In this document: positions 26,667-36,330 of the stretch, in pieces
How the letters are laid out: every line of letters starts with the position of its first letter
Numbering within the stretch: position 1 is the stretch's first letter
Assembly: GCA_947502265.1 (NCBI GenBank)
Contig: CANMZB010000002.1
Coordinates: 1-64,000, forward strand
DNA length: 64,000 nucleotides
Origin: an uncultured Sulfitobacter sp.
GTDB lineage: Bacteria; Pseudomonadota; Alphaproteobacteria; Rhodobacterales; Rhodobacteraceae
Direction: 5' to 3'
Made by a program: the position numbers and the translations under genes
The notes under the pieces: model-generated
Told to the model about the DNA's origin: nothing
Databases searched by the model: none
The model's input: only the letters and a program-made list of their open reading frames with translations

Positions 26667-27486
26667 TCTTTCTCGGCCCACTGGCCCAAAAATCATCGCG
26701 GTCGCAAACCAGAAGGGCGGCGTCGGTAAAACGACAACCACGATCAATCTTGCAGCGGCTCTTTCGGAGAAGGGTGAAAAGGTTCTCGTTGTTGATCTTG
26801 ACCCTCAAGGCAACGCATCAACCGGCCTTGGTATTGATGTGGAAGATCGCGAGTTCACGACTTATGAACTTTTGCTTGAGGATGTCGATCTGGATGATGT
26901 AATTCTGCGAACCAAAACAGAAAACCTCAGTATAATTCCTGCGACGGTCGATCTTAGCTCGGCGGATCTAGATCTTCTTTCTAATGAGAAACGGAGTTTT
27001 TTGCTCCATGATGCGCTACGCCAAACCCAAATGGATTCGTTTGGGTTTGACTATGTGTTGATTGATTGCCCGCCCTCGTTGAATCTATTGACTGTAAATG
27101 CGATGATCGCGGCCCACTCTGTCCTTGTGCCGCTCCAAAGCGAGTTTTTTGCGCTGGAGGGGCTATCGCAGTTGATGTTGACCATTCGTGAGGTCAGGCA
27201 GTCGGGGAATAAAGATCTTCGCATAGAGGGTGTATTGCTTACGATGTATGATCGGCGGAACAATTTGTCGCAACAGGTTGAGCAAGATGCGCGGGATAAT
27301 TTGGGTGACCTGGTGTTCAAAACCATGGTTCCTCGAAACGTGCGGGTCAGTGAGGCTCCGAGCTTTGCGATGCCTGTTCTTGCGTATGATACGCTCTCAA
27401 AGGGTGCCGAGGCATACAGGGATCTTGCGATAGAACTCCTGAACAATAATAGAGCTTTGGAAAAAGAGGTGCAGCATGTCGAATAA
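26659..27486 (+). CDS. parA: Chromosome partitioning ATPase ParA
   Basis: A 275-residue deviant Walker A ATPase that moves ParB-parS complexes along the nucleoid. The motif ANQKGGVGKTTTTINLA spans residues 15-31, followed by VVDLDPQGNASTGLGI and the Walker B segment YVLIDCPPSLNLLTVNA. No N-terminal DNA-binding domain is present, as in chromosomal ParA (Soj). The GTG start overlaps rsmG, which implies coupled translation. It overlaps parB by eleven bases. Confidence 0.96.
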   Translation: MSDLSRPTGPKIIAVANQKGGVGKTTTTINLAAALSEKGEKVLVVDLDPQGNASTGLGIDVEDREFTTYELLLEDVDLDDVILRTKTENLSIIPATVDLSSADLDLLSNEKRSFLLHDALRQTQMDSFGFDYVLIDCPPSLNLLTVNAMIAAHSVLVPLQSEFFALEGLSQLMLTIREVRQSGNKDLRIEGVLLTMYDRRNNLSQQVEQDARDNLGDLVFKTMVPRNVRVSEAPSFAMPVLAYDTLSKGAEAYRDLAIELLNNNRALEKEVQHVE

Positions 27487-28369
27487 CCAAGAACGAAAAA
27501 GGGGCCTTGGCCGTGGATTGTCTGCTCTGATGGCAGATGTTCACGAAACTGAAGCTATGGCGGTAAAGGGCCCGGTCGCTGCCGATAGCCTTGTGCCGAT
27601 AGAGCAGATATCGCCAAATCCGGATCAACCTCGAAAACAGTTTGCAACGGCCGACCTTGATGATCTGTCTGCATCAATCCGTGAAAAGGGTGTGCTTCAA
27701 CCGTTGATTGTCCGAAAGCGGGATGACGGCTCGTTTGAGATCGTGGCCGGTGAACGGCGTTGGCGCGCGGCGCAAATGGCACAGCTTCATGAATTGCCCG
27801 TCATCGTACGAAACTATACCGACATTGAAGTCCTTGAAGTCGCGATTATCGAGAACATCCAACGCGCCGACCTAAATGCCGCGGAAGAGGCAGTCGGGTA
27901 TAAACAGCTGATGGACAAGTTTGGCCACACGCAGGAGAAATTAGCTGCGGCCTTAGGTAAAAGCCGCAGCCATATCGCCAATCTGTTGCGAATGCTGAAT
28001 CTACCGGACGACGTGTTGGAGTTGCTTCGTCAGGGCGAGTTAAGCGCAGGTCATGCCCGGACGCTTATTCCTTCCGGGGATCCGCTTAAATTGGCACAGA
28101 AAATCATCAAGGACGGTTTGTCGGTTCGCGCGACCGAAGCCTTGGTCAAGCGGGAACTTGCGGGTGAAGAGGCCCCAAAGCCAAAACCTTCGAAACCTGC
28201 TGTTGAAAAAGATGCGGATACAATTGCCCTTGAGGGCGATCTATCCGCAAATTTGGGGATGAAGGTGGCATTATCTCACAAGCCGGGGCAGGAAAGCGGG
28301 CAGATAACTGTGCAGTACACTTCTCTTGACCAGCTGGATGAGCTGTGCCGGCTGTTGAGCGGCAGTTAG
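27476..28369 (+). CDS. parB: Chromosome partitioning protein ParB
   Basis: A 297-residue parS-binding CTPase clamp. The ParB/Srx-type domain holds the CTP-binding box GERRWRAAQMAQLHELPVIV near residue 85-105 and ENIQRADLNAAEEAVGY. The helix-turn-helix region LAAALGKSRSHIANLLRMLN is near 155-175. A C-terminal dimerisation domain ends the protein after a proline/lysine-rich linker (EEAPKPKPSKPAVEK). It binds the two parS sites seen upstream in the same operon. Its stop overlaps the convergent hemW stop by four bases. Confidence 0.96.
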   Translation: MSNNQERKRGLGRGLSALMADVHETEAMAVKGPVAADSLVPIEQISPNPDQPRKQFATADLDDLSASIREKGVLQPLIVRKRDDGSFEIVAGERRWRAAQMAQLHELPVIVRNYTDIEVLEVAIIENIQRADLNAAEEAVGYKQLMDKFGHTQEKLAAALGKSRSHIANLLRMLNLPDDVLELLRQGELSAGHARTLIPSGDPLKLAQKIIKDGLSVRATEALVKRELAGEEAPKPKPSKPAVEKDADTIALEGDLSANLGMKVALSHKPGQESGQITVQYTSLDQLDELCRLLSGS

Positions 28370-29523
28370 GTAGACAAAAGGTCGCCGATGACCGAGTTTA
28401 ACACCTTAAAGCCCTGATCTGTAACGATTAATTTCGTATCTGTTGTGCAGACCATACCGATCTGCGTCAAATGGCTGATGGTTGCGGGGGGCAGGGGCCT
28501 TTTTGCCAACGATTCATAGCGGGAGAGGTCAATTCCCTCCCGCAGGCGTAGACCCATCAATAAAAATTCGGTTGCTTCGTCCTCCCGAGAAAGCACTTCG
28601 CGGCTTTGTTCGGAAGTGTCTGCTGCCACTGTTTCAAGCCAACGTTTTGGATTGCTATAGCAGATAGTCGCGTGGCGGGTGCCATTCGTGGTGAGCCGCC
28701 CGTGCGCGCCTGGCCCAATGCCAAGGTAGTCCCCATAGCGCCAGTAGATCAGGTTGTGACGCGATTGCGCACCGTCGCGGGCGTGATTGGACACCTCGTA
28801 GGCGGGCATTCCGGCTGCGCCGCAAATGTCTTGCGTCAGATCAAACATGTCGGCGCCAAGGTCTTCATTTGGCAGGCCGCGCAGTTTCCCCCGCGCATAG
28901 CGATCACCAAAGGCCGTGCCGGCCTCGATTGTGAGTTGATAGAGAGAAAGATGGTCTATTGACAGTGTTAGAGCCTTTTTCAGCTCGGTTTCCCAGTCTC
29001 TGAGGGTTTGGTTCTGGCGGGCATAGATAAGGTCAAAGCTGACCCGCTCGAACGTATTTCGTGCGATGTCAAAAGCGTCCATCGCTTCTTGCGCGGTGTG
29101 AAGCCGCCCGAGGCGTTGTAGATCCGCGTCATTGAGCGCCTGAATCCCCATCGAAATCCGTGACACACCGCCATCGCGATACGCTTTGAACCGTGACGCC
29201 TCGACCGAACCCGGATTTGCCTCCAGTGTGATTTCCAGATCATTGGCCACGGGCCACAGTTTTTTGATCCGGTCGATGACTTCGGCAACGGTTTCTGGGT
29301 TCATCAAGCTCGGCGTGCCACCTCCGAAGAAAACCGAAGTAACAACGCGTCCCGGCGTTTCAGCGGCATAGCGCTCAAGCTCGGACAGATAGGCGGATTT
29401 CCACGCCGCCTGATCAATAAAGCGGGCGACATGACTGTTAAAATCGCAATAGGGGCACTTTGCCTCGCAAAATGGCCAGTGGATATAAATCCCGAAACCG
29501 CCGTTCTGCCAATCTTCAGTCAA
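28366..29523 (-). CDS. hemW: Radical SAM haem chaperone HemW
   Basis: A 385-residue radical SAM protein, once annotated as an oxygen-independent coproporphyrinogen oxidase, that inserts haem into respiratory enzymes. CEAKCPYC supplies the three cysteines for the 4Fe-4S cluster (19, 23, 26), preceded by the haem-linked YIHWPF. FFGGGTPSLM follows. The start is uncertain: TTG at LTEDWQNGG fits family N-termini and overlaps rdgB by only eight bases, whereas an upstream ATG would overlap it by about 70. A C-terminal HemW winged-helix region is present. Confidence 0.9.
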   Translation of the reverse strand: MTEDWQNGGFGIYIHWPFCEAKCPYCDFNSHVARFIDQAAWKSAYLSELERYAAETPGRVVTSVFFGGGTPSLMNPETVAEVIDRIKKLWPVANDLEITLEANPGSVEASRFKAYRDGGVSRISMGIQALNDADLQRLGRLHTAQEAMDAFDIARNTFERVSFDLIYARQNQTLRDWETELKKALTLSIDHLSLYQLTIEAGTAFGDRYARGKLRGLPNEDLGADMFDLTQDICGAAGMPAYEVSNHARDGAQSRHNLIYWRYGDYLGIGPGAHGRLTTNGTRHATICYSNPKRWLETVAADTSEQSREVLSREDEATEFLLMGLRLREGIDLSRYESLAKRPLPPATISHLTQIGMVCTTDTKLIVTDQGFKVLNSVIGDLLST

Positions 29524-30127
29524 AGCACTTTGCCACAAGTTTTTCGAACGCGTCCGCGCGGTGGCTGATCGCGTTCTTTTCATCATGGTTCATCTGGGCG
29601 AATGTCCGCGTTTCGCCGGTGGGCTGAAATATCGGATCATACCCGTGGCCGATGTCGCCACGCATAGGCCAGACAAACGTACCGTCAACGAAACCCTCTA
29701 CGATCTCGTCGTGGCCGTCCGGCCATGCCAGCACCAACGTCGCACAAAACCGTGCGGCGCGGGGTTGGGGCGCATTTGCTTTCTCCAGCAGATCGTGAGT
29801 TTTCTTCATCGCCATGACAAAATCGCGCCCGTCAGGGGTTTCTGCCCAATCAGCGGTATAGACGCCCGGCGCGTTGTCCAAAGCGGCGACCTGAATACCG
29901 CTGTCATCGGCAAGCGCGGGCAAGCCGGTCGCTTTCGCGGCGGCATGTGCCTTGATCCGCGCGTTCCCGATAAAGCTGTCCTCGGTCTCGTCCGGCTCTG
30001 GCAGGTTCATCTCTTTCGCGCCGACGACGGTAATACCGCGCGGCGCGAAAAGTTCCTGCATTTCCTTCAGTTTGCCCGCGTTATGCGTGGCAATCAGGAT
30101 GCGGTCGCCGTCAAACTTGCGGGTCAT
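29516..30127 (-). CDS. rdgB: XTP/dITP pyrophosphatase (RdgB/HAM1)
   Basis: A 203-residue house-cleaning enzyme that hydrolyses ITP, dITP and XTP to keep damaged purines out of nucleic acids. The signature [14 protein letters not shown] is at residues 10-23, [21 protein letters not shown] near 73 and [10 protein letters not shown] near 157. Its start overlaps the rph stop as ATGA. rph and rdgB are adjacent in many proteobacteria. Confidence 0.95.
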   Translation of the reverse strand: MTRKFDGDRILIATHNAGKLKEMQELFAPRGITVVGAKEMNLPEPDETEDSFIGNARIKAHAAAKATGLPALADDSGIQVAALDNAPGVYTADWAETPDGRDFVMAMKKTHDLLEKANAPQPRAARFCATLVLAWPDGHDEIVEGFVDGTFVWPMRGDIGHGYDPIFQPTGETRTFAQMNHDEKNAISHRADAFEKLVAKCFD

Positions 30128-30837
30128 GCGCAGGCTGCCCGTTGGATCGCGGTCAATTCGGCGATGCCTTTTTCCGCGAGATCAAGCAGCTCGTTCATCT
30201 GCCCGCGCGAATAAGTGGAGCCTTCGGCGCTCATCTGTGTTTCAATCATCTGGCCGCTTTCGGTCATGATGAAGTTGCCGTCAACGCCCGCCTCGGAATC
30301 CTCGGGGTAATCGAGATCAAGCAGCGGTTGGCCCGCATAGATACCGCAAGAAACAGCGGCAACCGGATCAAGCAGCGGATCGGATGTGACATCACCCGCT
30401 TTCATCAGCTTGTTCACCGCCAGACGCAGCGCGATCCAGCCGCCAGTGATCGACGCGCAACGTGTGCCGCCGTCGGCCTGAAGCACGTCGCAATCAATGC
30501 TAATTTGCCGCTCGCCCAATGCCACGCGATCCACACCTGCACGCAGGCTGCGCCCGATCAGCCGCTGGATTTCAACGGTGCGCCCGCTTTGCTTGCCCGC
30601 AGAGGCTTCGCGGCGCATCCGGGTGTTGGTGGCCCGTGGCAGCATCCCGTATTCTGCGGTGACCCAGCCAAGGCCGGAGCCTTTGATAAACGGCGGCACG
30701 CGCTCTTCAATCGTGGCGGTACACAGCACATGAGTATCGCCAACCTTGATCAACGCAGAGCCTTCCGCATGTTTGGTAAAGCCGACCTCGACCGTTACGT
30801 TGCGCATTTCGTCAAGTTTCCGACCGGATGGACGCAT
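30124..30837 (-). CDS. rph: Ribonuclease PH
   Basis: A 237-residue phosphorolytic 3'-5' exonuclease for tRNA maturation. It begins [20 protein letters not shown] and has [29 protein letters not shown] and the phosphate-binding [15 protein letters not shown], then [15 protein letters not shown]. Full length, so unlike the truncated E. coli K-12 allele. It is divergent from hrcA across 97 bases and heads the leftward rph-rdgB-hemW run. Confidence 0.96.
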   Translation of the reverse strand: MRPSGRKLDEMRNVTVEVGFTKHAEGSALIKVGDTHVLCTATIEERVPPFIKGSGLGWVTAEYGMLPRATNTRMRREASAGKQSGRTVEIQRLIGRSLRAGVDRVALGERQISIDCDVLQADGGTRCASITGGWIALRLAVNKLMKAGDVTSDPLLDPVAAVSCGIYAGQPLLDLDYPEDSEAGVDGNFIMTESGQMIETQMSAEGSTYSRGQMNELLDLAEKGIAELTAIQRAACA

Positions 30838-30885
30838 GGAGATCTTCCTTTTACATGATTTGCCAATGGGGATAACGCCCCCTCC

Positions 30886-30914
30886 CTTGCAGATGCAAGC
30901 CCCGCGCCTTTAAT
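30886..30914 (+). promoter_or_regulatory. Candidate promoter for hrcA-grpE
   Basis: CTTGCA (30886-30891) and TTTAAT (30909-30914) are 17 bases apart, 20 bases before the hrcA ATG, which has an AGGAAGG ribosome site. No CIRCE inverted repeat is visible here, so HrcA probably does not repress its own gene through CIRCE at this spot. Confidence 0.4.
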
Positions 30915-30934
30915 GTAGTAAGGAAGGTGAGGCC

Positions 30935-31999
30935 ATGACCGATACATCCACGATCTTGCAGGAAATGAACGACCGCTCGCGCGAAGTGTTTCGCCGCGTT
31001 GTCGAGGGGTATCTTGTCAACGGCGATCCTGTCGGTTCGCGCACGCTGACCCGCGATTTCAGCGAAAAAGTAAGCGCGGCGACAATCCGCAATGTGATGC
31101 AGGATCTGGAATTCATGGGCCTGCTCGACAGCCCCCACGTCAGTGCCGGGCGTATTCCCACGCAGCTTGGGCTGCGGATGTTTGTTGACGGGTTGCTGGA
31201 GGTCGGGAGCCCCGATGCGCAGGACCGCGAAAAGATCGACGCCACGATGGGCAGGAACCAAAGTGACGTGACCGGTCTGCTGGACCGCGTCGGCAGTGCG
31301 TTGTCGGGCGTGACCCAAGGCGCGTCTTTGGTGCTGGCGCCCAAACATGAAGCGCCAATCCGTCATATCGAATTTGTGTCGCTGGCCCACGACCGTGCGT
31401 TAGCTGTTTTGGTGTTTTCGGACGGGCATGTGGAAAACCGCCTGTTCAAGCCGCCAATGGGCCAAACGCCCAGTTCGATGCGCGAGGCCGCGAATTTTCT
31501 CAACTCGCTGGTTGAAGGCAAAACGCTGTCGGAGTTGACGCGCACCATCAAAACCGAAATGGGCAAGCGGCGGCGCGAGATTGATGTGCTAGCGGCCGAA
31601 CTGGTGGAAAGCGGACTTGTGATTTGGGAGAGCGGTGAGGGCCATCCCGAGCGTCTGATTGTGCGGGGACGGGCGAATCTTCTCACCGATGGCGGTGAGG
31701 CCGCCGATCTTGACCGCATCCGATCACTGTTTGATGACCTTGAACGCAAGCGCGATATCGCCGATTTCCTTGAACTGGCCGAGGATGGCGAAGGTGTACG
31801 CATCTTTATCGGCTCGGAGAACAAACTTTTTTCACTTTCGGGTTCCTCTTTGGTAGTTTCCCCATATATGAATTCGGATCGTAAGATTATTGGCGCAGTG
31901 GGCGTTATCGGACCCACGCGTTTGAACTATGGACGCATTGTGCCGATTGTAAATTATACGGCGCAACTGGTCGGGAAGCTGATTTCCGACCGGAGCTAG
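30935..31999 (+). CDS. hrcA: Heat-inducible transcription repressor HrcA
   Basis: A 354-residue repressor that binds CIRCE elements, typically before groESL, with GroEL controlling its activity. The N-terminal winged helix is visible as VSAATIRNVMQDLEFMGLLDSPHVSAGRIPTQ (in pieces around residues 45-75), followed by GLRMFVDGLL. The GAF-like core and the C-terminal segment GAVGVIGPTRLNYGRIVPIV are typical. It precedes grpE by nine bases. The hrcA-grpE pair beside rph is standard for alphaproteobacteria. Confidence 0.95.
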   Translation: MTDTSTILQEMNDRSREVFRRVVEGYLVNGDPVGSRTLTRDFSEKVSAATIRNVMQDLEFMGLLDSPHVSAGRIPTQLGLRMFVDGLLEVGSPDAQDREKIDATMGRNQSDVTGLLDRVGSALSGVTQGASLVLAPKHEAPIRHIEFVSLAHDRALAVLVFSDGHVENRLFKPPMGQTPSSMREAANFLNSLVEGKTLSELTRTIKTEMGKRRREIDVLAAELVESGLVIWESGEGHPERLIVRGRANLLTDGGEAADLDRIRSLFDDLERKRDIADFLELAEDGEGVRIFIGSENKLFSLSGSSLVVSPYMNSDRKIIGAVGVIGPTRLNYGRIVPIVNYTAQLVGKLISDRS

Positions 32000-32008
32000 A
32001 GGTGGAAT

Positions 32009-32572
32009 ATGGCTAACCCGAACGAAAACGAATTCTTGGATGACCCCGAAGCGGCAGAGGCAGAAGCCTATGCCAGCGAGATAGAAGAGATCGACGAAGG
32101 CGAGCTTGCCATCGAAGAACTGATGGCCGAGCGCGACAAGTATAAAGACCGCTTGATGCGCGCCCTGGCTGATGCCGAGAATGCTCGCAAACGGTCCGAC
32201 AAGGACCGTCGCGAAGCAGAGAACTATGGCGGCTCAAAGCTCGCTCGCGATATGTTGTCGGTCTATGACAACATGAAGCGCGCGCTTGAAGTCGCGACAG
32301 ATGAGCAACGCACACTCTCCGGTCCGCTGCTTGAGGGTATTGAACTGACGATGCGCGAGCTTTTGTCAGTGTTCAAAAAGCACGGCATCGAACAGATCAA
32401 CCCTGAGAATGGCGACAAATTTGATCCCAAGTTTCATCAGGCGATGTTCGAAGCGCCGGTTCCGGGCACCAAGGCAGGCGAGATCATTCAGGTCGCTGCC
32501 GAAGGGTTCATGTTGCACGACCGTCTGTTGCGCCCCGCGCAGGTTGGTGTGTCGTCGATGCCTGCCAGCTAG
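32009..32572 (+). CDS. grpE: Nucleotide exchange factor GrpE
   Basis: A 187-residue GrpE, the co-chaperone that releases ADP from DnaK. An acidic N-terminus is followed by a long coiled-coil helix (about residues 35-90, AERDKYKDRLMRALADAENARKR in pieces) and the beta-domain with the signature FDPKFHQAMFEAPVPGTKAGEIIQV near residues 133-157 and GFMLHDRLLRPAQVGV. It shares a transcript with hrcA and ends before a hairpin terminator overlapping the mutS stop. Confidence 0.95.
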   Translation: MANPNENEFLDDPEAAEAEAYASEIEEIDEGELAIEELMAERDKYKDRLMRALADAENARKRSDKDRREAENYGGSKLARDMLSVYDNMKRALEVATDEQRTLSGPLLEGIELTMRELLSVFKKHGIEQINPENGDKFDPKFHQAMFEAPVPGTKAGEIIQVAAEGFMLHDRLLRPAQVGVSSMPAS

Positions 32573-32598
32573 GCATTAAGCAAATCAACCATCGATGG

Positions 32599-32626
32599 GA
32601 GGCGGTCAGGTTCTGGCCGCCTCTTT
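32599..32626 (+). terminator. Hairpin terminator between grpE and mutS
   Basis: GAGGCGGTCAG (32599-32609) pairs with CTGGCCGCCTC (32613-32623) over eleven pairs including one wobble, with a three-base loop and a short TTT. It covers the last codons of convergent mutS, and serves grpE on the + strand. Confidence 0.6.
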
Positions 32627-35248
32627 CAATTTATAGATCAGGTCCAGCGCCTCGCGCGGGGTCAACTCGTCGGGCATGATTCCGCCCACCATGTCATCCA
32701 GTGCCGAGGATTTCGCGGGCGTCGGCGGGGGGGCAGGGGGTGTTGCGAACAGCGGCAGATCGTCGATCAGGGTCTTCTGGGTGGCACCACCTTCGCGCTC
32801 GCCTTTTTCCAGCGCCTCCAGCACAACGCGCGCGCGCGCGATGACCTTGGCAGGAAGCCCGGCAAGCTGCGCCACCTGCACACCGTAAGATCGGTCCGCC
32901 GCGCCCTTGCGCACCTCGTGCAGGAAAATCACCTCGCCTTCCCACTCTTTGACGGCAACGGTCGCGTTGGCAACCCCGTCCAGTTTGCCAGCAAGCGCAG
33001 TCATCTCGTGGTAATGTGTCGCAAAAAGCGCACGGGAACGGTTCACGTCATGCAGGTGCTCAAGCGTGGCCCATGCGATGGACAGCCCGTCATAGGTCGC
33101 CGTGCCGCGCCCGATCTCGTCGAGGATCACCAGCGCGCGATCATCCGCCTGATTGAGAATGGCGGCGGTTTCTACCATTTCAACCATGAACGTGGACCGC
33201 CCCCGCGCCAGATCGTCGGACGCACCAACGCGGCTGAACAGTTGGCTAACCAAGCCGATGTGCGCAAATTTTGCCGGTACATAGCTGCCCATCTGGGCGA
33301 TGAGGGCAATAATCGCGTTTTGACGGAGGTACGTCGATTTGCCTGCCATGTTGGGACCGGTCAGCAGCCAGATGGCGGCATCGGTATCCGCGCTGAGATT
33401 GCAATCGTTTGCGACAAATGAACCGCCGGACTGCTGCGCAAGAGCGTGTTCAACAACGGGGTGCCGCCCTCCCTGAATGTCGAATGCGCGGGAGGAATCG
33501 ACAGTCGGCTTTGTCCAGTTTTCGCTGCGCGCAAGATCGGCCAACGCGGTTGCCAGATCAATCTCGGCCAAGGCGGCGGAGGTCGCGCCAATCTCTCCGG
33601 CTTGCTTTAGAATAGACTCTCGTAGCTCTTCATAGAGCCGCTTTTCAAGTTCGGTCGCGTGGTTTCCTGCATTGAGAATTTTGGTCTCAAGCTCGGAAAG
33701 CTCGACTGTGGTAAAACGCACCTGATTGGCCGTGGTTTGCCGGTGTATGAAGGTGTCGGAGAAGGGGGGGGAGAGCATCTTTTCGGCGTGGGTCGCGGTG
33801 GTTTCAATAAAATATCCCAGCACATTGTTGTGCTTGATCTTCAGAGACGAAATCCCCGTATCAGAGACAAATTTAGCTTGCATCCCTGCAATTACGCCAC
33901 GTCCCTCGTCGCGTAGTTTTCGAACCTCGTCAAGCTCATCACGGTAGCCTGCGGCGATAAAGCCGCCATCACGGACCAGCAGGGGTGGTTCCGCAACAAG
34001 AGCTTCGTCCAGCAACGCAATCAGCGGTTCATGACCGGCAAGGTCGCGGCGGGACGTCTCCAAAAGGGGCGGCAGATCGAGCGTGTGCAGTATTTGGTTC
34101 AGGTTGGCGGCCTCGGCCAACCCATTGCGGATTGCAGTCAGATCGCGCGGCCCGCCGCGATCCAGCGAAAGCCGTGATAGAGCGCGTTCAAGATCGGGTA
34201 CGTTGCGCAGCCGTGTGCGGATATCGGAGGTCACGCTGGAATTTTCCAACGCAAATGTGATCGCATCCAGCCGCGCTTGTATCGTCTCTAACACGCGTGA
34301 AGGGCTGGAAATACGCCGCTCCAGCAGCCGCGCGCCGCTGGACGTTGCGGTCCTGTCCATCATCGCAAGAAGCGATCCCGTGCGCCCGCCGGACATCGCA
34401 TGGGTCAATTCAAGATTGCGCCGCGTGGCGGCATCAATCTGAACGGTGCGGGCTTCGGCCTCTTTCACCGGTTTGCGTAGAAGCGGCAGATTGCCCTTCT
34501 GTGTCAGCTCAAGATAGTCGAGCAGCGCGCCCATAGCGGAAATTTCCGCGCGGGTGAACGTGCCGAACGCATCCAGAGAGGACACCCCAAAGAGCGCGCA
34601 AATACGTTTCTCCGCGCCCGTACTGTCAAAGCTGGCGCGGGAAAGCTCGGTAAGGGACAACCCGAATTCAGTCTCTAACGAGCGGTTTTCTCCGACTTTC
34701 CCTTCGGCCATCAAAAGTTCGGAAGGTGAGAGCCGTGCGAGTTCCGGTCCCAAACGAACTGGCGGCAATGTCATCACATGGAACGCGCCGGTCGAGATAT
34801 CGACCCACGCCAGCGCACTGCTGTCACGCACCTCTGCAAAGGCCGCGAGGTAATTATGCCGCCGTGCTTCAAGAAGCGACTCTTCGGTCAACGTGCCGGG
34901 CGTAACGAGCCGCACAACATCACGTTTGACAACGGATTTATTGCCGCGCTTTTTCGCCTCTGCGGGGCTTTCCAATTGTTCACCAACCGCCACCCGAAAT
35001 CCCTTGCGGATGAGCGTCAGCAGATACCCCTCGGCAGCGTGAAAAGGGACGCCGCACATGGGAATATCGTCACCGTCGTACTTTCCACGCTTTGTCAGCG
35101 CGATATCCAGCGCTTCGGACGCGGCCACGGCATCATCGAAAAACAGCTCGTAAAAATCGCCCATACGATAAAATAATAGGGCGTCAGGATAACCGGCCTT
35201 TATCTCAAGATACTGGGCCATCATCGGTGTGACAGTGCCTGTGCTCAT
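32606..35248 (-). CDS. mutS: DNA mismatch repair protein MutS
   Basis: An 880-residue mismatch sensor. The mismatch-binding N-terminus has MMAQYLEIKAGYPDALLFYR and GDFYELFFDDA, with the Phe-x-Glu wedge. The ATPase has Walker A TGPNMAGKSTYLRQN near residue 633, VILDEIGRGTATYDGLSIAWA and FATHYHEM. A proline-rich linker (ATPPAPPPTPAK) precedes the last helix. The ATG before STGTVTPMM is chosen over an upstream in-frame start with no family resemblance. It stands alone on the - strand. Confidence 0.96.
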   Translation of the reverse strand: MSTGTVTPMMAQYLEIKAGYPDALLFYRMGDFYELFFDDAVAASEALDIALTKRGKYDGDDIPMCGVPFHAAEGYLLTLIRKGFRVAVGEQLESPAEAKKRGNKSVVKRDVVRLVTPGTLTEESLLEARRHNYLAAFAEVRDSSALAWVDISTGAFHVMTLPPVRLGPELARLSPSELLMAEGKVGENRSLETEFGLSLTELSRASFDSTGAEKRICALFGVSSLDAFGTFTRAEISAMGALLDYLELTQKGNLPLLRKPVKEAEARTVQIDAATRRNLELTHAMSGGRTGSLLAMMDRTATSSGARLLERRISSPSRVLETIQARLDAITFALENSSVTSDIRTRLRNVPDLERALSRLSLDRGGPRDLTAIRNGLAEAANLNQILHTLDLPPLLETSRRDLAGHEPLIALLDEALVAEPPLLVRDGGFIAAGYRDELDEVRKLRDEGRGVIAGMQAKFVSDTGISSLKIKHNNVLGYFIETTATHAEKMLSPPFSDTFIHRQTTANQVRFTTVELSELETKILNAGNHATELEKRLYEELRESILKQAGEIGATSAALAEIDLATALADLARSENWTKPTVDSSRAFDIQGGRHPVVEHALAQQSGGSFVANDCNLSADTDAAIWLLTGPNMAGKSTYLRQNAIIALIAQMGSYVPAKFAHIGLVSQLFSRVGASDDLARGRSTFMVEMVETAAILNQADDRALVILDEIGRGTATYDGLSIAWATLEHLHDVNRSRALFATHYHEMTALAGKLDGVANATVAVKEWEGEVIFLHEVRKGAADRSYGVQVAQLAGLPAKVIARARVVLEALEKGEREGGATQKTLIDDLPLFATPPAPPPTPAKSSALDDMVGGIMPDELTPREALDLIYKLKEAART

Positions 35249-35445
35249 TCGCTCTACTCCCGCATTAACTGTCTCTACAAAACCGCGCCTCCGGTGGAAA
35301 GGGGAGAGAGCGCTTCCTCTGATCCGGGGCAGAGCAAGATGTTCGCGACAAAGATTAGGTACAACACCGTTCCGGCTTTTCTGAAACAGGCAAGTTCTCG
35401 CAAATCGCATGCTCTTGCTGATGGTGAACTGGTGCTGCCGGTGCT

Positions 35446-36330
35446 TTGGCAGCGCGGGCCCCGAACGCCTATCTCCGGGAGAACGAGGATGCTGATTTTG
35501 ATTCGGTTGCCACGCTCGACGCGCATTTCATCGTGTGTCGCGCGCAAAACGAAGGGCGTGATTTCAGCCACCTTCCCAAGCGTCTCTTTGTCGGACGCGA
35601 GGATCGTGATAGCCGTTCAAGGCCGCTGGCTTGACAGGATCGTTTGTTCGAGCATCTGACGCTTTTCGGATTTGAATATATCGCCTTTGAGACGCTCGAA
35701 CCACTGGAGCAAATTGCGCTTATGGTGCAGGCGGAAATGATGGTGTCCTGTCACGGTGTCGGGTTTACGAATATGCTGTTCGCGTCGCCCGAGACCTGTG
35801 TGATCGATATGGGAACGCTGCAGACGGGGCAATTCAGATGGGCGGATTTCTGGCCCTATGCCCATGCTTCGCAATGCCGCTACATCAGCTTTTTCCATAA
35901 ATTTCAATGCAGAGAACCCCTTGGAAGAGCCACGTTTTTCCAACGACGGCATTGTTCCGGTTGCCTTTGGCGACGCGGCGATAGTGCAGATGATAAGCTT
36001 TATCGTTATGGCTCTGGGCCATACGCCCGAGATGCCAAGCGTGAAAATGTTGAACCAACTGACACCCGCCTGTTCAAAGCGGGTGCGCCAGAGCGCGCCA
36101 TTGCGTTGTTTGAAGCACAGGCAGATACGGTGAGCGGGGACGCGCAACTGTGTTTGTTGATCGCCGATTGCCACAAGGCACTGGACGAGCCCAAGTCCGA
36201 GCTGGTGGCGTTGGATCGTGCCTATAAGGAGGATCTGAGACGTTGCGCCTGCTCGCAGCTCGGACGTAATTTCCCCGAACGTCACGCGGCGTTTGTAGGC
36301 AATCATGAGAGGGTTCGTCATGTCGTGTGA
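35446..36330 (+). pseudogene. Decayed GT61-family glycosyltransferase with TPR-like tail
   Basis: Pieces of one protein lie in two frames. HLPKRLFVGREDRDSRSRPLA is cut by an in-frame TGA at 35632-35634, and the same frame resumes with FGFEYIAFETLEPLEQIALM and CHGVGFTNMLFASPETCVIDMG, which resemble the C-terminal half of GT61 (DUF563) glycosyltransferases. Near 35880-35940 the plausible coding moves to another frame (NDGIVPVAFGDAAIVQMISF), and near 36050 it returns with AGAPERAIALFEAQADTV and a helical-repeat tail. At least one stop and two frameshifts are implied. Upstream remnants may start near 35290. It sits between mutS and maeB, with no mobile element visible. Confidence 0.7.

Noticed and set aside
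30838-30934. CIRCE element before hrcA
   Set aside because: The TTAGCACTC-N9-GAGTGCTAA pattern is absent in the rph-hrcA gap.
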